Source: Paenibacillus sp. FSL K6-1330 (GTDB lineage: Bacteria; Bacillota; Bacilli; Paenibacillales; Paenibacillaceae). Taken from it: DNA of 64,000 nt. The stretch spans positions 5,035,501-5,099,500 of the forward strand of contig NZ_CP150269.1 of assembly GCF_037976825.1 (NCBI RefSeq), written 5' to 3'. This document shows positions 1 to 8,123 of this stretch, one piece after another; positions within the stretch are counted from its first letter, which is position 1; each line of letters begins with the position of its first letter. The notes under the pieces are model-generated. The model saw only the letters and a program-made list of their open reading frames with translations, was not told the DNA's origin and ran no database searches. The position numbers and the translations under genes are program-made.

Positions 1-483
1 CACAATATTCAGCATAATAAACCGTTTAGGTATTCCTAAGTAACGAAACTGACTCCATTTCAAATTGGGCTTTCTTATGTAATGCCTTGTGTTCTTGAGC
101 TGCCCGATGGTCACGCTTGATACAAGTTTCGGAATGGATCCGGCAACCTCCAGCTTGCTGATGACTCTGCTGAACAGATTGACGAAAGTAGGAAATAACG
201 CGATTGCGACAATCGTTCCGATCGAGGCCGCTAACAAAATCGCCCTGAAATAGGAAAGCACGTCAAACGAAGGATCCACCTTCGCATAATCAACAAACTT
301 GGCCGTCAGCGGGGCTTGAACTAAGTTGGATGTTCGGGAAACCAGTACAATGATCCCCGTCAACGATAAGGCAACAGCAATCTTGTTTAGCTTCACCCCG
401 GCATATCTTGCGGAGTATGATAAGGTTTCCGCCGTATGAATAATCATCGTCAGGACAAACACAACGATCAAGCTCTGTATCAT
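1..483 (-). CDS. amj: Lipid II flippase Amj (N-terminal part, runs off left edge)
   Basis: The first 161 codons of a polytopic membrane protein; the frame stays open to the window edge, so the C-terminal part (family length about 260-270) is missing. It opens with a hydrophobic helix and contains SLTGIIVLVSRTSNLVQAP, the conserved early block of the Amj family (formerly YdaH, DUF2837). Amj is known in Bacillus subtilis as the alternate flippase that moves lipid-linked peptidoglycan precursor across the membrane when MurJ is absent or inhibited. The ATG at 481-483 is preceded by GGGGAGGAG at good spacing. In B. subtilis the gene answers to the envelope-stress sigma factor SigM; I did not find a clear promoter here. 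The identification rests on remembered family sequence. Confidence 0.82.
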   Translation of the reverse strand, partial: MIQSLIVVFVLTMIIHTAETLSYSARYAGVKLNKIAVALSLTGIIVLVSRTSNLVQAPLTAKFVDYAKVDPSFDVLSYFRAILLAASIGTIVAIALFPTFVNLFSRVISKLEVAGSIPKLVSSVTIGQLKNTRHYIRKPNLKWSQFRYLGIPKRFIMLNIV

Positions 484-583
484 AGAGGGCTCCTCCCCAC
501 CTGATGTTCAGTTCAAACGCCGTACCCTGTATTGTCGCCAATTGAGTCTGTAAGCTCTAGCCCACTCTTTATATCTATCCGAT

Positions 584-1495
584 TTACGATCGAATTAGTA
601 CATGCCCTCCCTGCTCTTCCAGCGTCAACGCCGTCCGACTATATATCTGATGCAGCTGCTGTTGAGTGATGAGACTGGCTTTGTGTTCAAATGTTACATG
701 AAACCGTGAATTGCGTTCTGCAAGATACCGCAAATAGGCGTAGGCATCTCCATAGTTCACATCATGATCCTGCTCCGGCAGGACAGGCAGATGATGCGTG
801 AACTTGTCCTCATCATAAAATACGTTACTGTAATGGACCAAATAAACCTGGGATGCCATCCGATCAAGAAAATGATACGGATCGAACCCGTGAAAGGCCC
901 TGCGGGTAATATCAAGCCTGGCCGTGTCCAGCACAAACCCAATTTCAGGATAAGCGTGAAAGCTATCCACAAAAACATCCTCGTAATCACCAAAAAAATC
1001 ATGCTCCAGCACAATGCGCTGCCCATAACGGAGCTGCAGCTCACAGAGGAACTCAAATAACCGCTTGGAAATTTCCCGGAATTTTGTTTTGCTCAATTGG
1101 TTGTAACTATAACGATGTGCAGGATCGGGAAGTCTCGGATATGGGGTAAAGGGCTCCTGGAAGACCGGATAAAATGGATAATGGAACAGCATATAATCTG
1201 CGCCCACACTGGATGCTAACTGAACCTCGGCCGAGATTTGTTCTAGTGCTTCCTGAAAGTCCCCGGACTCGGGAGCATTAACTTGAGGCAATCGAAATCC
1301 AGCGTCGCCGAGAATCGGGGCATGCACACCGAAAGCGATCCGCTGGCTGCAGCAATAATCGCTGACCTGCAATAATGCCTCCCGATTCGGAAAGCTGCAT
1401 ATTTCCATCCCGCTGATATGCTGGTCAGCAAGCTCATCCCATCGTTCTTCCGTAAAGTGATCCCACATCCCTACCTGTAAACGCCTCGGAATCAT
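584..1495 (-). CDS. Sugar phosphate isomerase/epimerase-like TIM-barrel protein
   Basis: A 303-residue protein of the xylose-isomerase-like TIM barrel superfamily (AP_endonuc_2 fold). The usual metal-binding carboxylates and histidine can be placed: E164 in IVLEHDFF, D190 in GFVLDTARLD, H221 in YLVHYSN and E270 in HVTFEHK. Members isomerise or epimerise sugars and cyclitols; the substrate cannot be told from sequence. The ATG at 1495 follows AGGAGGGG at 7 bases. The gene lies 27 bases downstream of the Gfo/Idh/MocA oxidoreductase gene on the same strand, the classic pairing in inositol-like or rare-sugar pathways, so the two probably act in sequence. No transporter is adjacent. Confidence 0.8.
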   Translation of the reverse strand: MIPRRLQVGMWDHFTEERWDELADQHISGMEICSFPNREALLQVSDYCCSQRIAFGVHAPILGDAGFRLPQVNAPESGDFQEALEQISAEVQLASSVGADYMLFHYPFYPVFQEPFTPYPRLPDPAHRYSYNQLSKTKFREISKRLFEFLCELQLRYGQRIVLEHDFFGDYEDVFVDSFHAYPEIGFVLDTARLDITRRAFHGFDPYHFLDRMASQVYLVHYSNVFYDEDKFTHHLPVLPEQDHDVNYGDAYAYLRYLAERNSRFHVTFEHKASLITQQQLHQIYSRTALTLEEQGGHVLIRS

Positions 1496-1522
1496 GCCTT
1501 TGCCCCTCCTTTGACTTTCCTC

Positions 1523-2605
1523 TTATCCATGCCGAATCATGGATCCATAATCAACGCTGACCCGGCTGTGCGTCTCGGACGACAGACGAATTGCATCCAG
1601 AACAGCTTGTACCCTATGGCCATCCACGAAATACGGCATGTTCAACGTCGGTTTATTTGCAGTTATGCTGTGGTACATGCCATCTATCATCTGATAGAAG
1701 CCGTTATAATAGTGCACTGCCGGAGCCTCCAGGTTAGCCGGAGGGTCAAACGGATCAATCGGGATAGATTCAAATGCCCCGCCAAAGCTGCATTCGAGGG
1801 TATGGTCATCTCGCATCCTCAGCGTCCCCTTCGTTCCGTAGATCTCTAGCGTCCAACCGACTCCGCCAATTCCCGGGAAAAACACATCCGCAAGGACAGA
1901 GGTTCCACCCTTAAAACGACCCGAAAAGGTAAAGGCATCCTCAGCATCCCTGAACTCAAGCCCTGCATCTCCCTTATAGGCAGGGATCTGGGTTCTCAGG
2001 TCACCGTACACTTCCGTAATCTCTTCGTCCATCCACCATAGGAGTGAATCTATCATATGCGAACCGATCGCAAACAGGAATCCACCGCCATCCTCGCTGC
2101 GGGCTTCCCATCCCCGGTAAGAATTAGCCAGTACAGAGTATCCGGAGAAGCTCCCTGTATATTTGATATGCTGAATATCTCCCAGCTTTTTATCTTGCAG
2201 CATCTGTTTTATTCGTTGCCGAATCGGCGTCCATCTCCATTGAAAATTAACGAAAGCATGTCGGTCCAGCCGTTCCGACTCTCTCAGCATTCGTAACGTT
2301 TGCTCCGTATTCATGCCCAGAGGTTTCTCTGTCAGGACATGGTGGCCGGACTGCAAGGCGAGCATCGTCATTTCATAATGATGGACGGGTGCCGATACGA
2401 TCGATACCAAATCCAACGGCTCACTCTCCAGCATGTCACGCCAATTCCTGTAATACGGAATTCCATTCCACAAGCGGTCCTCCGTGCGTTGTCGATGGAC
2501 ACTAGCAATGGATTTCACTTCTATCCCCGGGTGCAGCTGAAGAATGGGAGCATGAACGGTACCGCCAAATCCGGTCCCTATAATTCCTACTGACAATGTC
2601 TTCAT
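1523..2605 (-). CDS. Gfo/Idh/MocA family NAD(P)-dependent oxidoreductase
   Basis: A 360-residue cytosolic dehydrogenase. Its N-terminal Rossmann fold carries GIIGTGFGG (residues 7-15), the family lysine motif EKPLG is at 93-97, and the catalytic-domain GSHMID motif at 181-186 has the conserved histidine and aspartate. These enzymes oxidise or reduce a hydroxyl of sugars, inositols or sugar acids. Length is typical (330-390). The ATG is preceded by AGGAGG at 9 bases. It is the first gene of a two-gene operon with the isomerase-like gene downstream. An inverted repeat just upstream (2620-2646) could be an operator. The substrate is unknown. Confidence 0.88.
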   Translation of the reverse strand: MKTLSVGIIGTGFGGTVHAPILQLHPGIEVKSIASVHRQRTEDRLWNGIPYYRNWRDMLESEPLDLVSIVSAPVHHYEMTMLALQSGHHVLTEKPLGMNTEQTLRMLRESERLDRHAFVNFQWRWTPIRQRIKQMLQDKKLGDIQHIKYTGSFSGYSVLANSYRGWEARSEDGGGFLFAIGSHMIDSLLWWMDEEITEVYGDLRTQIPAYKGDAGLEFRDAEDAFTFSGRFKGGTSVLADVFFPGIGGVGWTLEIYGTKGTLRMRDDHTLECSFGGAFESIPIDPFDPPANLEAPAVHYYNGFYQMIDGMYHSITANKPTLNMPYFVDGHRVQAVLDAIRLSSETHSRVSVDYGSMIRHG

Positions 2606-2619
2606 CTTATGAAACCTCC

Positions 2620-2646
2620 TAACATCAAGCTACCCGCCTGATGTTA
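2620..2646. promoter_or_regulatory. Inverted repeat upstream of the oxidoreductase gene (candidate operator)
   Basis: TAACATCA, an 11-base gap, then TGATGTTA: a perfect 8-base inverted repeat 15 bases before the oxidoreductase start codon, with a further TAACATT half-site at about 2650. It lies in the untranslated leader beside the ribosome binding site, where a bound repressor would block transcription or initiation. No regulator gene is adjacent, so function is inferred. Confidence 0.4.
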
Positions 2647-2739
2647 TTTTAACATTATTTCCCTCTCCCGTACCCTGTGACTTTGGCCAAGCCTAACTTT
2701 TCAATGGTCTAATGTACCCCCGCATCGTCGATGTTTTAA

Positions 2740-2795
2740 GTTTAAACGGTTGTTGCTTAGATCATAATGGAATTATAGAGGTTTATGTTTAAACG
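2740..2795 (+). repeat. Two copies of GTTTAAACG upstream of the ger operon
   Basis: The 9-mer GTTTAAACG occurs at 2740-2748 and again at 2787-2795, 47 bases apart, in the non-coding region before the ger operon. Each contains the palindrome GTTTAAAC. The spacing is close to 4.5 helical turns. They may be binding sites for a sporulation regulator or chance. I could not confidently place a SigG promoter among them. Confidence 0.4.
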
Positions 2796-2826
2796 ACGCT
2801 AATGTTGACTTAGCAGGGGGATCAAC

Positions 2827-2952
2827 ATGTGGAAAATGGTGCTTTCCTACCTTCCGGATTGGAAGGTTTTTATGCAGGGTTTCATCGCATTGGTAATTCC
2901 GTATATGATCTCAAGGTTTTTTAAATGGATTCATAACTCAAAGGAAGACTGA
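2827..2952 (+). CDS. 41-residue membrane peptide leading the ger operon
   Basis: An ATG ORF of 41 codons, preceded by a GCAGGGGG ribosome binding site and ending 20 bases before the GerA-type gene, so it is probably co-transcribed. The peptide has a short amphipathic start ([15 protein letters not shown]), one hydrophobic segment ([11 protein letters not shown]) and a basic tail ending KWIHNSKED: a plausible single-pass membrane peptide. Some Bacillus germinant-receptor operons carry an extra small membrane subunit (the D subunit, about 75 residues with two helices). This peptide is half that size, so it may be a reduced equivalent or a different peptide. Confidence 0.6.
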   Translation: MWKMVLSYLPDWKVFMQGFIALVIPYMISRFFKWIHNSKED

Positions 2953-2972
2953 GGAAATGGCGGGTATCAACA

Positions 2973-4505
2973 ATGAAACAACATGAGAATGAAAAAAGCA
3001 AAACATTGAGTTCTGCTCAAGCCTCATTAGAGCATTTTACGGGGAATTTCGCCTTGGATCTTGAACTGGTAAGAGAAGCAATCGGCCATAACTCGGATGT
3101 ACACTTTAGGGAGTTTCATATTGGAGGCACTGGCATTTGTGCGGCCCTCATTTTCGTAGATGGACTGTCGGATAAAGAACTCATCGACAAACACATCATG
3201 AAATCTCTTATGGTGAGCTTCTCCGAAAAAAATAATGAGGATCCATCTTTTGGGCAAGGGACCGTTTCTAAAGAGTTTATTAAAAATCAAGTTCTTACCA
3301 TTAGTGAAGTAACCGAAGCACATCATGTAAAAGATTTAGTGTCCAAGATATTGACAGGTTCGACCGCACTGTTAGTGGATGGCGTGCAGAATGTGCTCAT
3401 TCTCGGTACAACCAAAGGGAAATCGCGCAGTATTGAAGAACCTTCCTCGGAACCACTGGTTAGAGGCCCACGTGTAGGCTTCACAGAATCGTTAAGTGAT
3501 AATACTGCCCTTTTACGACAGCATGGTGACAACTACAACTTGTCCATCATCAAGTTTCAAGTAGGACTACGTTCAAAAAAAGAACTTGTCATCGCCTATA
3601 TCAAAGATATGGCGGACCCTGCTTTGGTGGAAGAGGTCCAGGAAAGAATCAAAAAAATAAAGATAGATGATGTACCGGAATCAGGATACGTAGAGCAGCT
3701 GATCGAGGATAATTACCTCAGTCCTTTTACACAAGTACAGAATACAGAGCGTCCCGACCGCGTTTACAGTGCCTTGATGGAAGGACGAGTTGCGATCTTG
3801 TTAGATGGGACGCCTTTCGCATTAATCGTTCCGGTTTCATTTAGTATGATGCTGCACTCACCAGAGGACTATTATGATCGTTGGTTACCGAGTTTTCTCA
3901 TCCGCCTATTGCGTTATTTCGCGGCCCTTATATCGCTTTTGGGACCCTCCTTGTATATTTCGTTTGTCTCGTTTCACCAGGGAATGATCCCAACCAAACT
4001 GGCCTTGTCTATTATGGGCACGAGAGAAGGCGTCCCGTTTCCCGCAATAATTGAAGCACTGATCATGGAAATAGCCATCGAGATTCTGCGGGAGGGCGGA
4101 CTTCGATTGCCTAAACCCATTGGTCCGGCCATGGGTATCGTCGGCGGATTGGTCATTGGAGAAGCCGCCGTACAAGCGGGGATTGTCAGTCCAATTTTGG
4201 TGATCGTGGTGGCGTTAACTGCCATTTCTTCCTTTACCGTCCCTCAATACAGTGCCGGAATTACGTTTCGCATGCTTCGTTTTGTAGCCATGTTTTTCGC
4301 TGCTGTGTTTGGATTGTATGGGGTCGTTCTCTTTTTCCTTTTCCTTTGCAGCCATTTAGTGAGGTTGAAGAGTTTTGGTGTTCCCTATATCACTCCGATC
4401 GTTCCTTATCGAGCAAGTGATTGGAAAGACTTTATGATTCGTATGCCACTTTTGAAGATGAAACGCCTTCGGAAGGCGATACATAAGAAAGATTCCATCC
4501 GCTAA
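2973..4505 (+). CDS. Spore germination protein, GerA (A-subunit) family
   Basis: A 510-residue A subunit of a nutrient germinant receptor in the spore inner membrane. The soluble N-terminal half (about 1-290) contains the family block [20 protein letters not shown], after which hydrophobic helices run to residue 490, with [20 protein letters not shown] typical of the family. With the B and C subunits it forms a receptor that triggers germination. The ATG follows GGCGGG. It is followed by the B-subunit gene with a TAATG stop-start overlap, so translation is coupled. Transcription by forespore SigG is expected from the family but was not verified. Confidence 0.95.
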   Translation: MKQHENEKSKTLSSAQASLEHFTGNFALDLELVREAIGHNSDVHFREFHIGGTGICAALIFVDGLSDKELIDKHIMKSLMVSFSEKNNEDPSFGQGTVSKEFIKNQVLTISEVTEAHHVKDLVSKILTGSTALLVDGVQNVLILGTTKGKSRSIEEPSSEPLVRGPRVGFTESLSDNTALLRQHGDNYNLSIIKFQVGLRSKKELVIAYIKDMADPALVEEVQERIKKIKIDDVPESGYVEQLIEDNYLSPFTQVQNTERPDRVYSALMEGRVAILLDGTPFALIVPVSFSMMLHSPEDYYDRWLPSFLIRLLRYFAALISLLGPSLYISFVSFHQGMIPTKLALSIMGTREGVPFPAIIEALIMEIAIEILREGGLRLPKPIGPAMGIVGGLVIGEAAVQAGIVSPILVIVVALTAISSFTVPQYSAGITFRMLRFVAMFFAAVFGLYGVVLFFLFLCSHLVRLKSFGVPYITPIVPYRASDWKDFMIRMPLLKMKRLRKAIHKKDSIR

Positions 4506-5629
4506 TGATAGCTCTCTATGAAAGGAAATACACCAACATGATAGGTAGTTCAAAAGACCAAATTACGACTTCGCAAGCAGTTGTTATCCTCGTCAATTAT
4601 ATTCTTGCAGCCGGGATCCTCACCCTCCCCCGCACATCTGTGGAGAAGGTGAAAACACCCGATGTGTGGATCACCGTTATTTTGGGCGGGATGATCGCAA
4701 TGATCGTAGGGGTGATCATCGTGAAATTAAACAAGCGATTCCCCGAAAAAACCTTTTATCAATATAACCAAGAAATTGTAGGAAAATGGGTGGGCGGGTT
4801 CCTCAGTTTACTTGTGATCGGCTACTTTTTTACCATTTCTGCATATGAAGTCAGAACAATGGCAGAAGTAACCGGCCTTTTTTTGCTGGAAGGTACCCCC
4901 ACCTGGGCCATCATCCTGCCTTTTATGTGGATAGGTCTCTATCTGATCATAGGTGGAATAAACACGATCGCCCGTTTGTTTGAAATCATATTCCCAATTA
5001 CGATCGTCATTTTTTTATTGGTTGCCTTTTTGAGCTTAGGCATATTTGAGATTGATAATCTCCGTCCCGTGTTAGGATTGGGAATTGCCCCCATGCTAAA
5101 AGGAATAAGGACAACGGCTCTTGCATTTTTAGGTTCTGAAATTATGCTGCTCCTTGTAGCCTTTATGAAACAGCCGGACAAAGCCGTAAAAGTTGTTCTA
5201 GTTGGAGTATTCATCCCCTTGCTCTTTTACGGCATAACCGTTGTCATGGTCATAGGAGCCCTATCGATCGATGGAGTGGTCACGAGCACATGGCCTACAC
5301 TTGAGCTTATGCGAAGTTTTGAAATCCCCGGTTTGATCTTTGAACGGTTTGAATCTTTGCTGCTTGTGATATGGATTATGCAAATATTCACTACCTTTAC
5401 CATTACCTATTATGCGGCTGCTTTAGGGCTGGCTCAGTTGTTCAAAAAGAAGATCCATCCATTTATATATGGCTTGATTCCGATTATTTACATCATTGCC
5501 ATGATTCCCAAAAATATCAATGACCTCTTTAAACTTGGGGATACCATCGGTAATGTCGCGTTATTATTATTTGCTGTACTACCATTAATCTTACTTCTAG
5601 TATCGAGACTGAGAGGTGGAAAAGCTTGA
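4505..5629 (+). CDS. Germinant receptor permease-like subunit, GerB family
   Basis: The B subunit, related to amino-acid/polyamine permeases, with about ten membrane helices and the typical N-terminal block ITTSQAVVILVNYILAAGI. B subunits are thought to bind the germinant. The ATG at 4505 overlaps the A-subunit stop (TAATG) and gives 374 residues but has no clear ribosome binding site. A second ATG at 4538 follows AAAGGA and gives 363 residues starting MIGSSKDQ, closer to the family's usual start. Both are possible; I list the longer form. The 3' end overlaps the C-subunit gene by 4 bases. Confidence 0.93.
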   Translation: MIALYERKYTNMIGSSKDQITTSQAVVILVNYILAAGILTLPRTSVEKVKTPDVWITVILGGMIAMIVGVIIVKLNKRFPEKTFYQYNQEIVGKWVGGFLSLLVIGYFFTISAYEVRTMAEVTGLFLLEGTPTWAIILPFMWIGLYLIIGGINTIARLFEIIFPITIVIFLLVAFLSLGIFEIDNLRPVLGLGIAPMLKGIRTTALAFLGSEIMLLLVAFMKQPDKAVKVVLVGVFIPLLFYGITVVMVIGALSIDGVVTSTWPTLELMRSFEIPGLIFERFESLLLVIWIMQIFTTFTITYYAAALGLAQLFKKKIHPFIYGLIPIIYIIAMIPKNINDLFKLGDTIGNVALLLFAVLPLILLLVSRLRGGKA

Positions 5630-6834
5630 AGCACATCACGATACGGATCCTCTTGAATGCGCTGTTGGTTCTTATCCTCCTACCTCTTACTGGATGCTGG
5701 AGCAATAAAGAAATTGAAGATCTAGGCCTTATTGTAGGCACTTCATTGGATTTGGAAAAACAGGAGGAGGCACAGGAAGAGTCAGCGGGACAAACAGGCA
5801 GGTATCCTAACCGGGATCAAATTACGATAACCAATCAATTTCTCACCGCAGAGACAACAGGTAAAACAGGTAAAGGAACAAAAACAGGTTCATCACAAAA
5901 AGCTTACAACAACGTTTCTGAAACAGGAGATGCTATCCTGCCGACTTTACGCAATATGGTATTAAGAATCGACAAACGTGCCTTTGCCGAACATTCAAAA
6001 GTGATTATCATTGGAGAGGATCTTGCGCGTACTTTGGATTTGCAAAAGTTGTTGGATTTTTTTATTAGAGAACAAGAGATGAGACCAAGCGGCCTCCTTC
6101 TAATTGCTCAAAACCGTGCGAGTAAAACACTAGAATCGAAAAAACCGATGGATATCCCAGCATTCCGGCTCGTTGAAATGACACACGGTCACGGAAGAAC
6201 CACCAAAATTTTGCCTCCAACTACACTTACCAAAATAGAGGGGAAGCTGCATTCCGGAGCCAGCTTTCTTTTGCAAAATGTCGTCTCGTCGTCGAATGGA
6301 GAAATAAAATTTGCAGGAGCTGCCGTCATTGAAGGGAAAACTAAAAAACTGCGTGGTTTTTTGAATGAACAGGAAATAGAGGGCTTAACGTGGATAACCG
6401 GAAAGGGGAAAGGCGGTTTGGTTAAAAGCGTTGATAAAAAGACAGGTCAGCCTATTGTATACGAAATGCTGTCTATGAAAAGTAAAATTAAACCTCATGT
6501 TGATGGAAACAATATCTCGTTTAATATAGAAGTCGAGTCCGAAGGAAGAATTGCCGAGCATTGGGTGGTTTCGGAGAAACCCATTGAAACTGAATTTTTG
6601 AAAAGAGTGGAAAAAGCTATTGAAGAAGAGGTTGAGCGTTTGGTAAAGAATGTACTCGATAAAATTCAACATGAATACAAGACAGACGTTTCCGGTTTCG
6701 GAAACAAATTGAGAATTAAGTATCCTCATATATGGAAGACAGCCAAAAAAGATTGGGATCAAACATTTAGTGAGGTTCCGATCCAGTATGAGGTAAAAAT
6801 AACGATCAAAGATTATGGGACATCCGATGAATGA
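5626..6834 (+). CDS. Germinant receptor lipoprotein, Ger(x)C family
   Basis: A 402-residue C subunit. A hydrophobic signal segment ends in the lipobox LTGC (residues 21-24), so Cys24 should be lipidated and the protein anchored on the outer face of the spore inner membrane. CWSNKEIEDLGLIVG after the lipobox is characteristic of Ger(x)C proteins. The start codon is TTG, overlapping the B-subunit stop by 4 bases, with GAGAGGTGG about 6 bases upstream. Its last 22 bases overlap the convergent acetyltransferase gene. It completes an A-B-C receptor operon of normal order. Confidence 0.94.
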   Translation: MKHITIRILLNALLVLILLPLTGCWSNKEIEDLGLIVGTSLDLEKQEEAQEESAGQTGRYPNRDQITITNQFLTAETTGKTGKGTKTGSSQKAYNNVSETGDAILPTLRNMVLRIDKRAFAEHSKVIIIGEDLARTLDLQKLLDFFIREQEMRPSGLLLIAQNRASKTLESKKPMDIPAFRLVEMTHGHGRTTKILPPTTLTKIEGKLHSGASFLLQNVVSSSNGEIKFAGAAVIEGKTKKLRGFLNEQEIEGLTWITGKGKGGLVKSVDKKTGQPIVYEMLSMKSKIKPHVDGNNISFNIEVESEGRIAEHWVVSEKPIETEFLKRVEKAIEEEVERLVKNVLDKIQHEYKTDVSGFGNKLRIKYPHIWKTAKKDWDQTFSEVPIQYEVKITIKDYGTSDE

Positions 6835-7241
6835 GTTCGCTGTATATCCTTCTTCATCCCAATGGTGAATCGCTGAAAACCCAGCTTCTCATAATACGGC
6901 TCCAGCTCTTCCTCACACATCAGTTGCGGGAAGACCCCGAACTTCTCGCAATGTTCAACCAATCGATGGAGGATCTCGCGGCCTATCCCTCTGGACTGAT
7001 AATCCGGATGTACGCCTAATCCGCATATAACGCCGGTAATAACCCCATCGGAAACCAAACGTCCCATGCCTACCAATTTATGCCCTTCATATGCATAGAT
7101 GGCATACCAGCTCTGCAAGCACATGGTTTTCAATTCGGTAACGGATAGATGAATAGAGTTCCAACCAAGCGAAGCGTACAAAGCTTCCAGTTGACGAAAA
7201 TCCTCAGGCGCCTCTGAGGTATATATTACGGTTTGTACCAT
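6813..7241 (-). CDS. GNAT family N-acetyltransferase
   Basis: A 142-residue acetyltransferase of the GNAT fold. Motif A (acetyl-CoA pyrophosphate loop) is GVHPDYQSRGIGREIL with Q82-SRGIG; the C-terminal PYYEKLGFQRF is the usual beta6-beta7 block. The acceptor is unknown. The start ATG follows GGAAGGTG. It is 13 bases downstream of the ASRT-type gene on the same strand and probably co-transcribed. Its 3' end overlaps the end of the germination gerC gene by 22 bases in convergent orientation. Confidence 0.9.
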   Translation of the reverse strand: MVQTVIYTSEAPEDFRQLEALYASLGWNSIHLSVTELKTMCLQSWYAIYAYEGHKLVGMGRLVSDGVITGVICGLGVHPDYQSRGIGREILHRLVEHCEKFGVFPQLMCEEELEPYYEKLGFQRFTIGMKKDIQRTHSSDVP

Positions 7242-7254
7242 ACAATCACCTTCC

Positions 7255-7629
7255 TTAGGATCTGGTTACCGGATACGCCATGACACTCATTAAGGCATTC
7301 TCGGCCTGAGTCGAATCGAGACGGCTGTATTGAACAAATACGGGTGCACTGCTCGTAACTTCCATAGCATAGGGAATACCTGGAGGAATACTTTGCCGGC
7401 CAGCCGTTTGAAGCGAGCTGGTTCGTATGTGCTTGGTTCTTCTAGCTGGTACGATGGTTTCCATTCCTAGCAATGGATCACGATCCTCAAAGTAAGCATG
7501 TATCGTGACCACAACGTCCTGCTCGGATAAGTTCAAGACACAGACGGATTCATGACTGGTTAATTCTCCGCTGCTTTCAGGAGGGATATATCCGTCGGGA
7601 ATAATCCAATGTTTTTCACCTTTTGACAT
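7255..7629 (-). CDS. Sensory rhodopsin transducer (ASRT) family protein
   Basis: A 124-residue protein from the ATG at 7629, chosen because GAGGAG lies 8 bases upstream; a longer TTG start at 7647 lacks such a site. The opening KHWIIPDGYIPP, the block CVLNLSEQDVVVTIHAYFED and the ARRTKHIRTSSL motif match the family named after the Anabaena sensory rhodopsin transducer. In organisms without rhodopsin, as here, these small beta-sandwich proteins are thought to bind carbohydrates or ligands; the true role is unknown. It heads a two-gene unit with the GNAT gene. Confidence 0.8.
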   Translation of the reverse strand: MSKGEKHWIIPDGYIPPESSGELTSHESVCVLNLSEQDVVVTIHAYFEDRDPLLGMETIVPARRTKHIRTSSLQTAGRQSIPPGIPYAMEVTSSAPVFVQYSRLDSTQAENALMSVMAYPVTRS

Positions 7630-7730
7630 GCGCTTCGCTCCTCGCAACTCATGGATTTAAGCTGCATAAATAAAAATACATTCTCTATGGACACCGAAAA
7701 TTCCTTTAATCCTCGTTCCGACCCATCACG

Positions 7731-7925
7731 CTAGCGCAAAAACAGAGACAACGGCTGGAGTCCAAGCGCCTTCAAACGGCGAGCCACCATGTCGGCCAAC
7801 CGGGCCGCACCGCGCTCTTGAAAATGAGTGTTGTCCATCACGCCCTGCGGAAACAGAAGAAACTCCCCTGACCTCCCCCACATAAACACGGATTTAGTCC
7901 CTTCGGGACCCAGCTGGTTAAAATT
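7731..7925 (-). pseudogene. C-terminal remnant of an SGNH rhamnogalacturonan acetylesterase-like gene
   Basis: The minus strand reads about 65 open codons ending at a TAG at 7731, with no start codon or ribosome binding site. The translation contains LGPEGTKSVFMW, GEFLLFPQGV and DNTHFQERGA, the last being the block V catalytic Asp-x-x-His of SGNH/GDSL esterases with the downstream G-A typical of rhamnogalacturonan acetylesterases. A family member is about 220-250 residues, so roughly three quarters of the gene is gone. It abuts the promoter of a rhamnogalacturonan-type operon on the opposite strand, so the functional match supports a decayed member of the same locus. Confidence 0.7.
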
Positions 7926-8053
7926 TTGTCTAAATCCATTATGGATTGGGAGCCTCCGAACATAAATTCAAATAACCGTTCTCCTTGTTCAAATAACCGA
8001 CTACATAAGCAAAGTCTCTTTAATTATTCCAGGCTGGAATAACAGCGCTTGTA

Positions 8054-8082
8054 TTGACAGCGTTTACAACCCGGTACATAAT
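8054..8082 (+). promoter_or_regulatory. Sigma-A type promoter of the kinase-regulator operon
   Basis: TTGACA at 8054-8059 and CATAAT at 8077-8082 with a 17-base spacer, about 42 bases before the kinase start codon. The -35 box is perfect and the -10 differs from consensus at one position. A cre-like site overlaps the -35 and spacer. Confidence 0.75.
8055..8068 (+). promoter_or_regulatory. cre-like site (CcpA) overlapping the -35 box
   Basis: TGACAGCGTTTACA matches the CcpA operator consensus TGWAANCGNTNWCA at 13 of 14 positions (C for A at position 4). Its place over the -35 and spacer fits direct repression by CcpA when glucose-like sugars are present, as expected for a pectin-oligosaccharide operon. 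Binding is inferred. Confidence 0.6.
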
Positions 8083-8123
8083 GTGTACACAACATTTTAG
8101 GACCAGCGCAAGGAGACGTTGCT

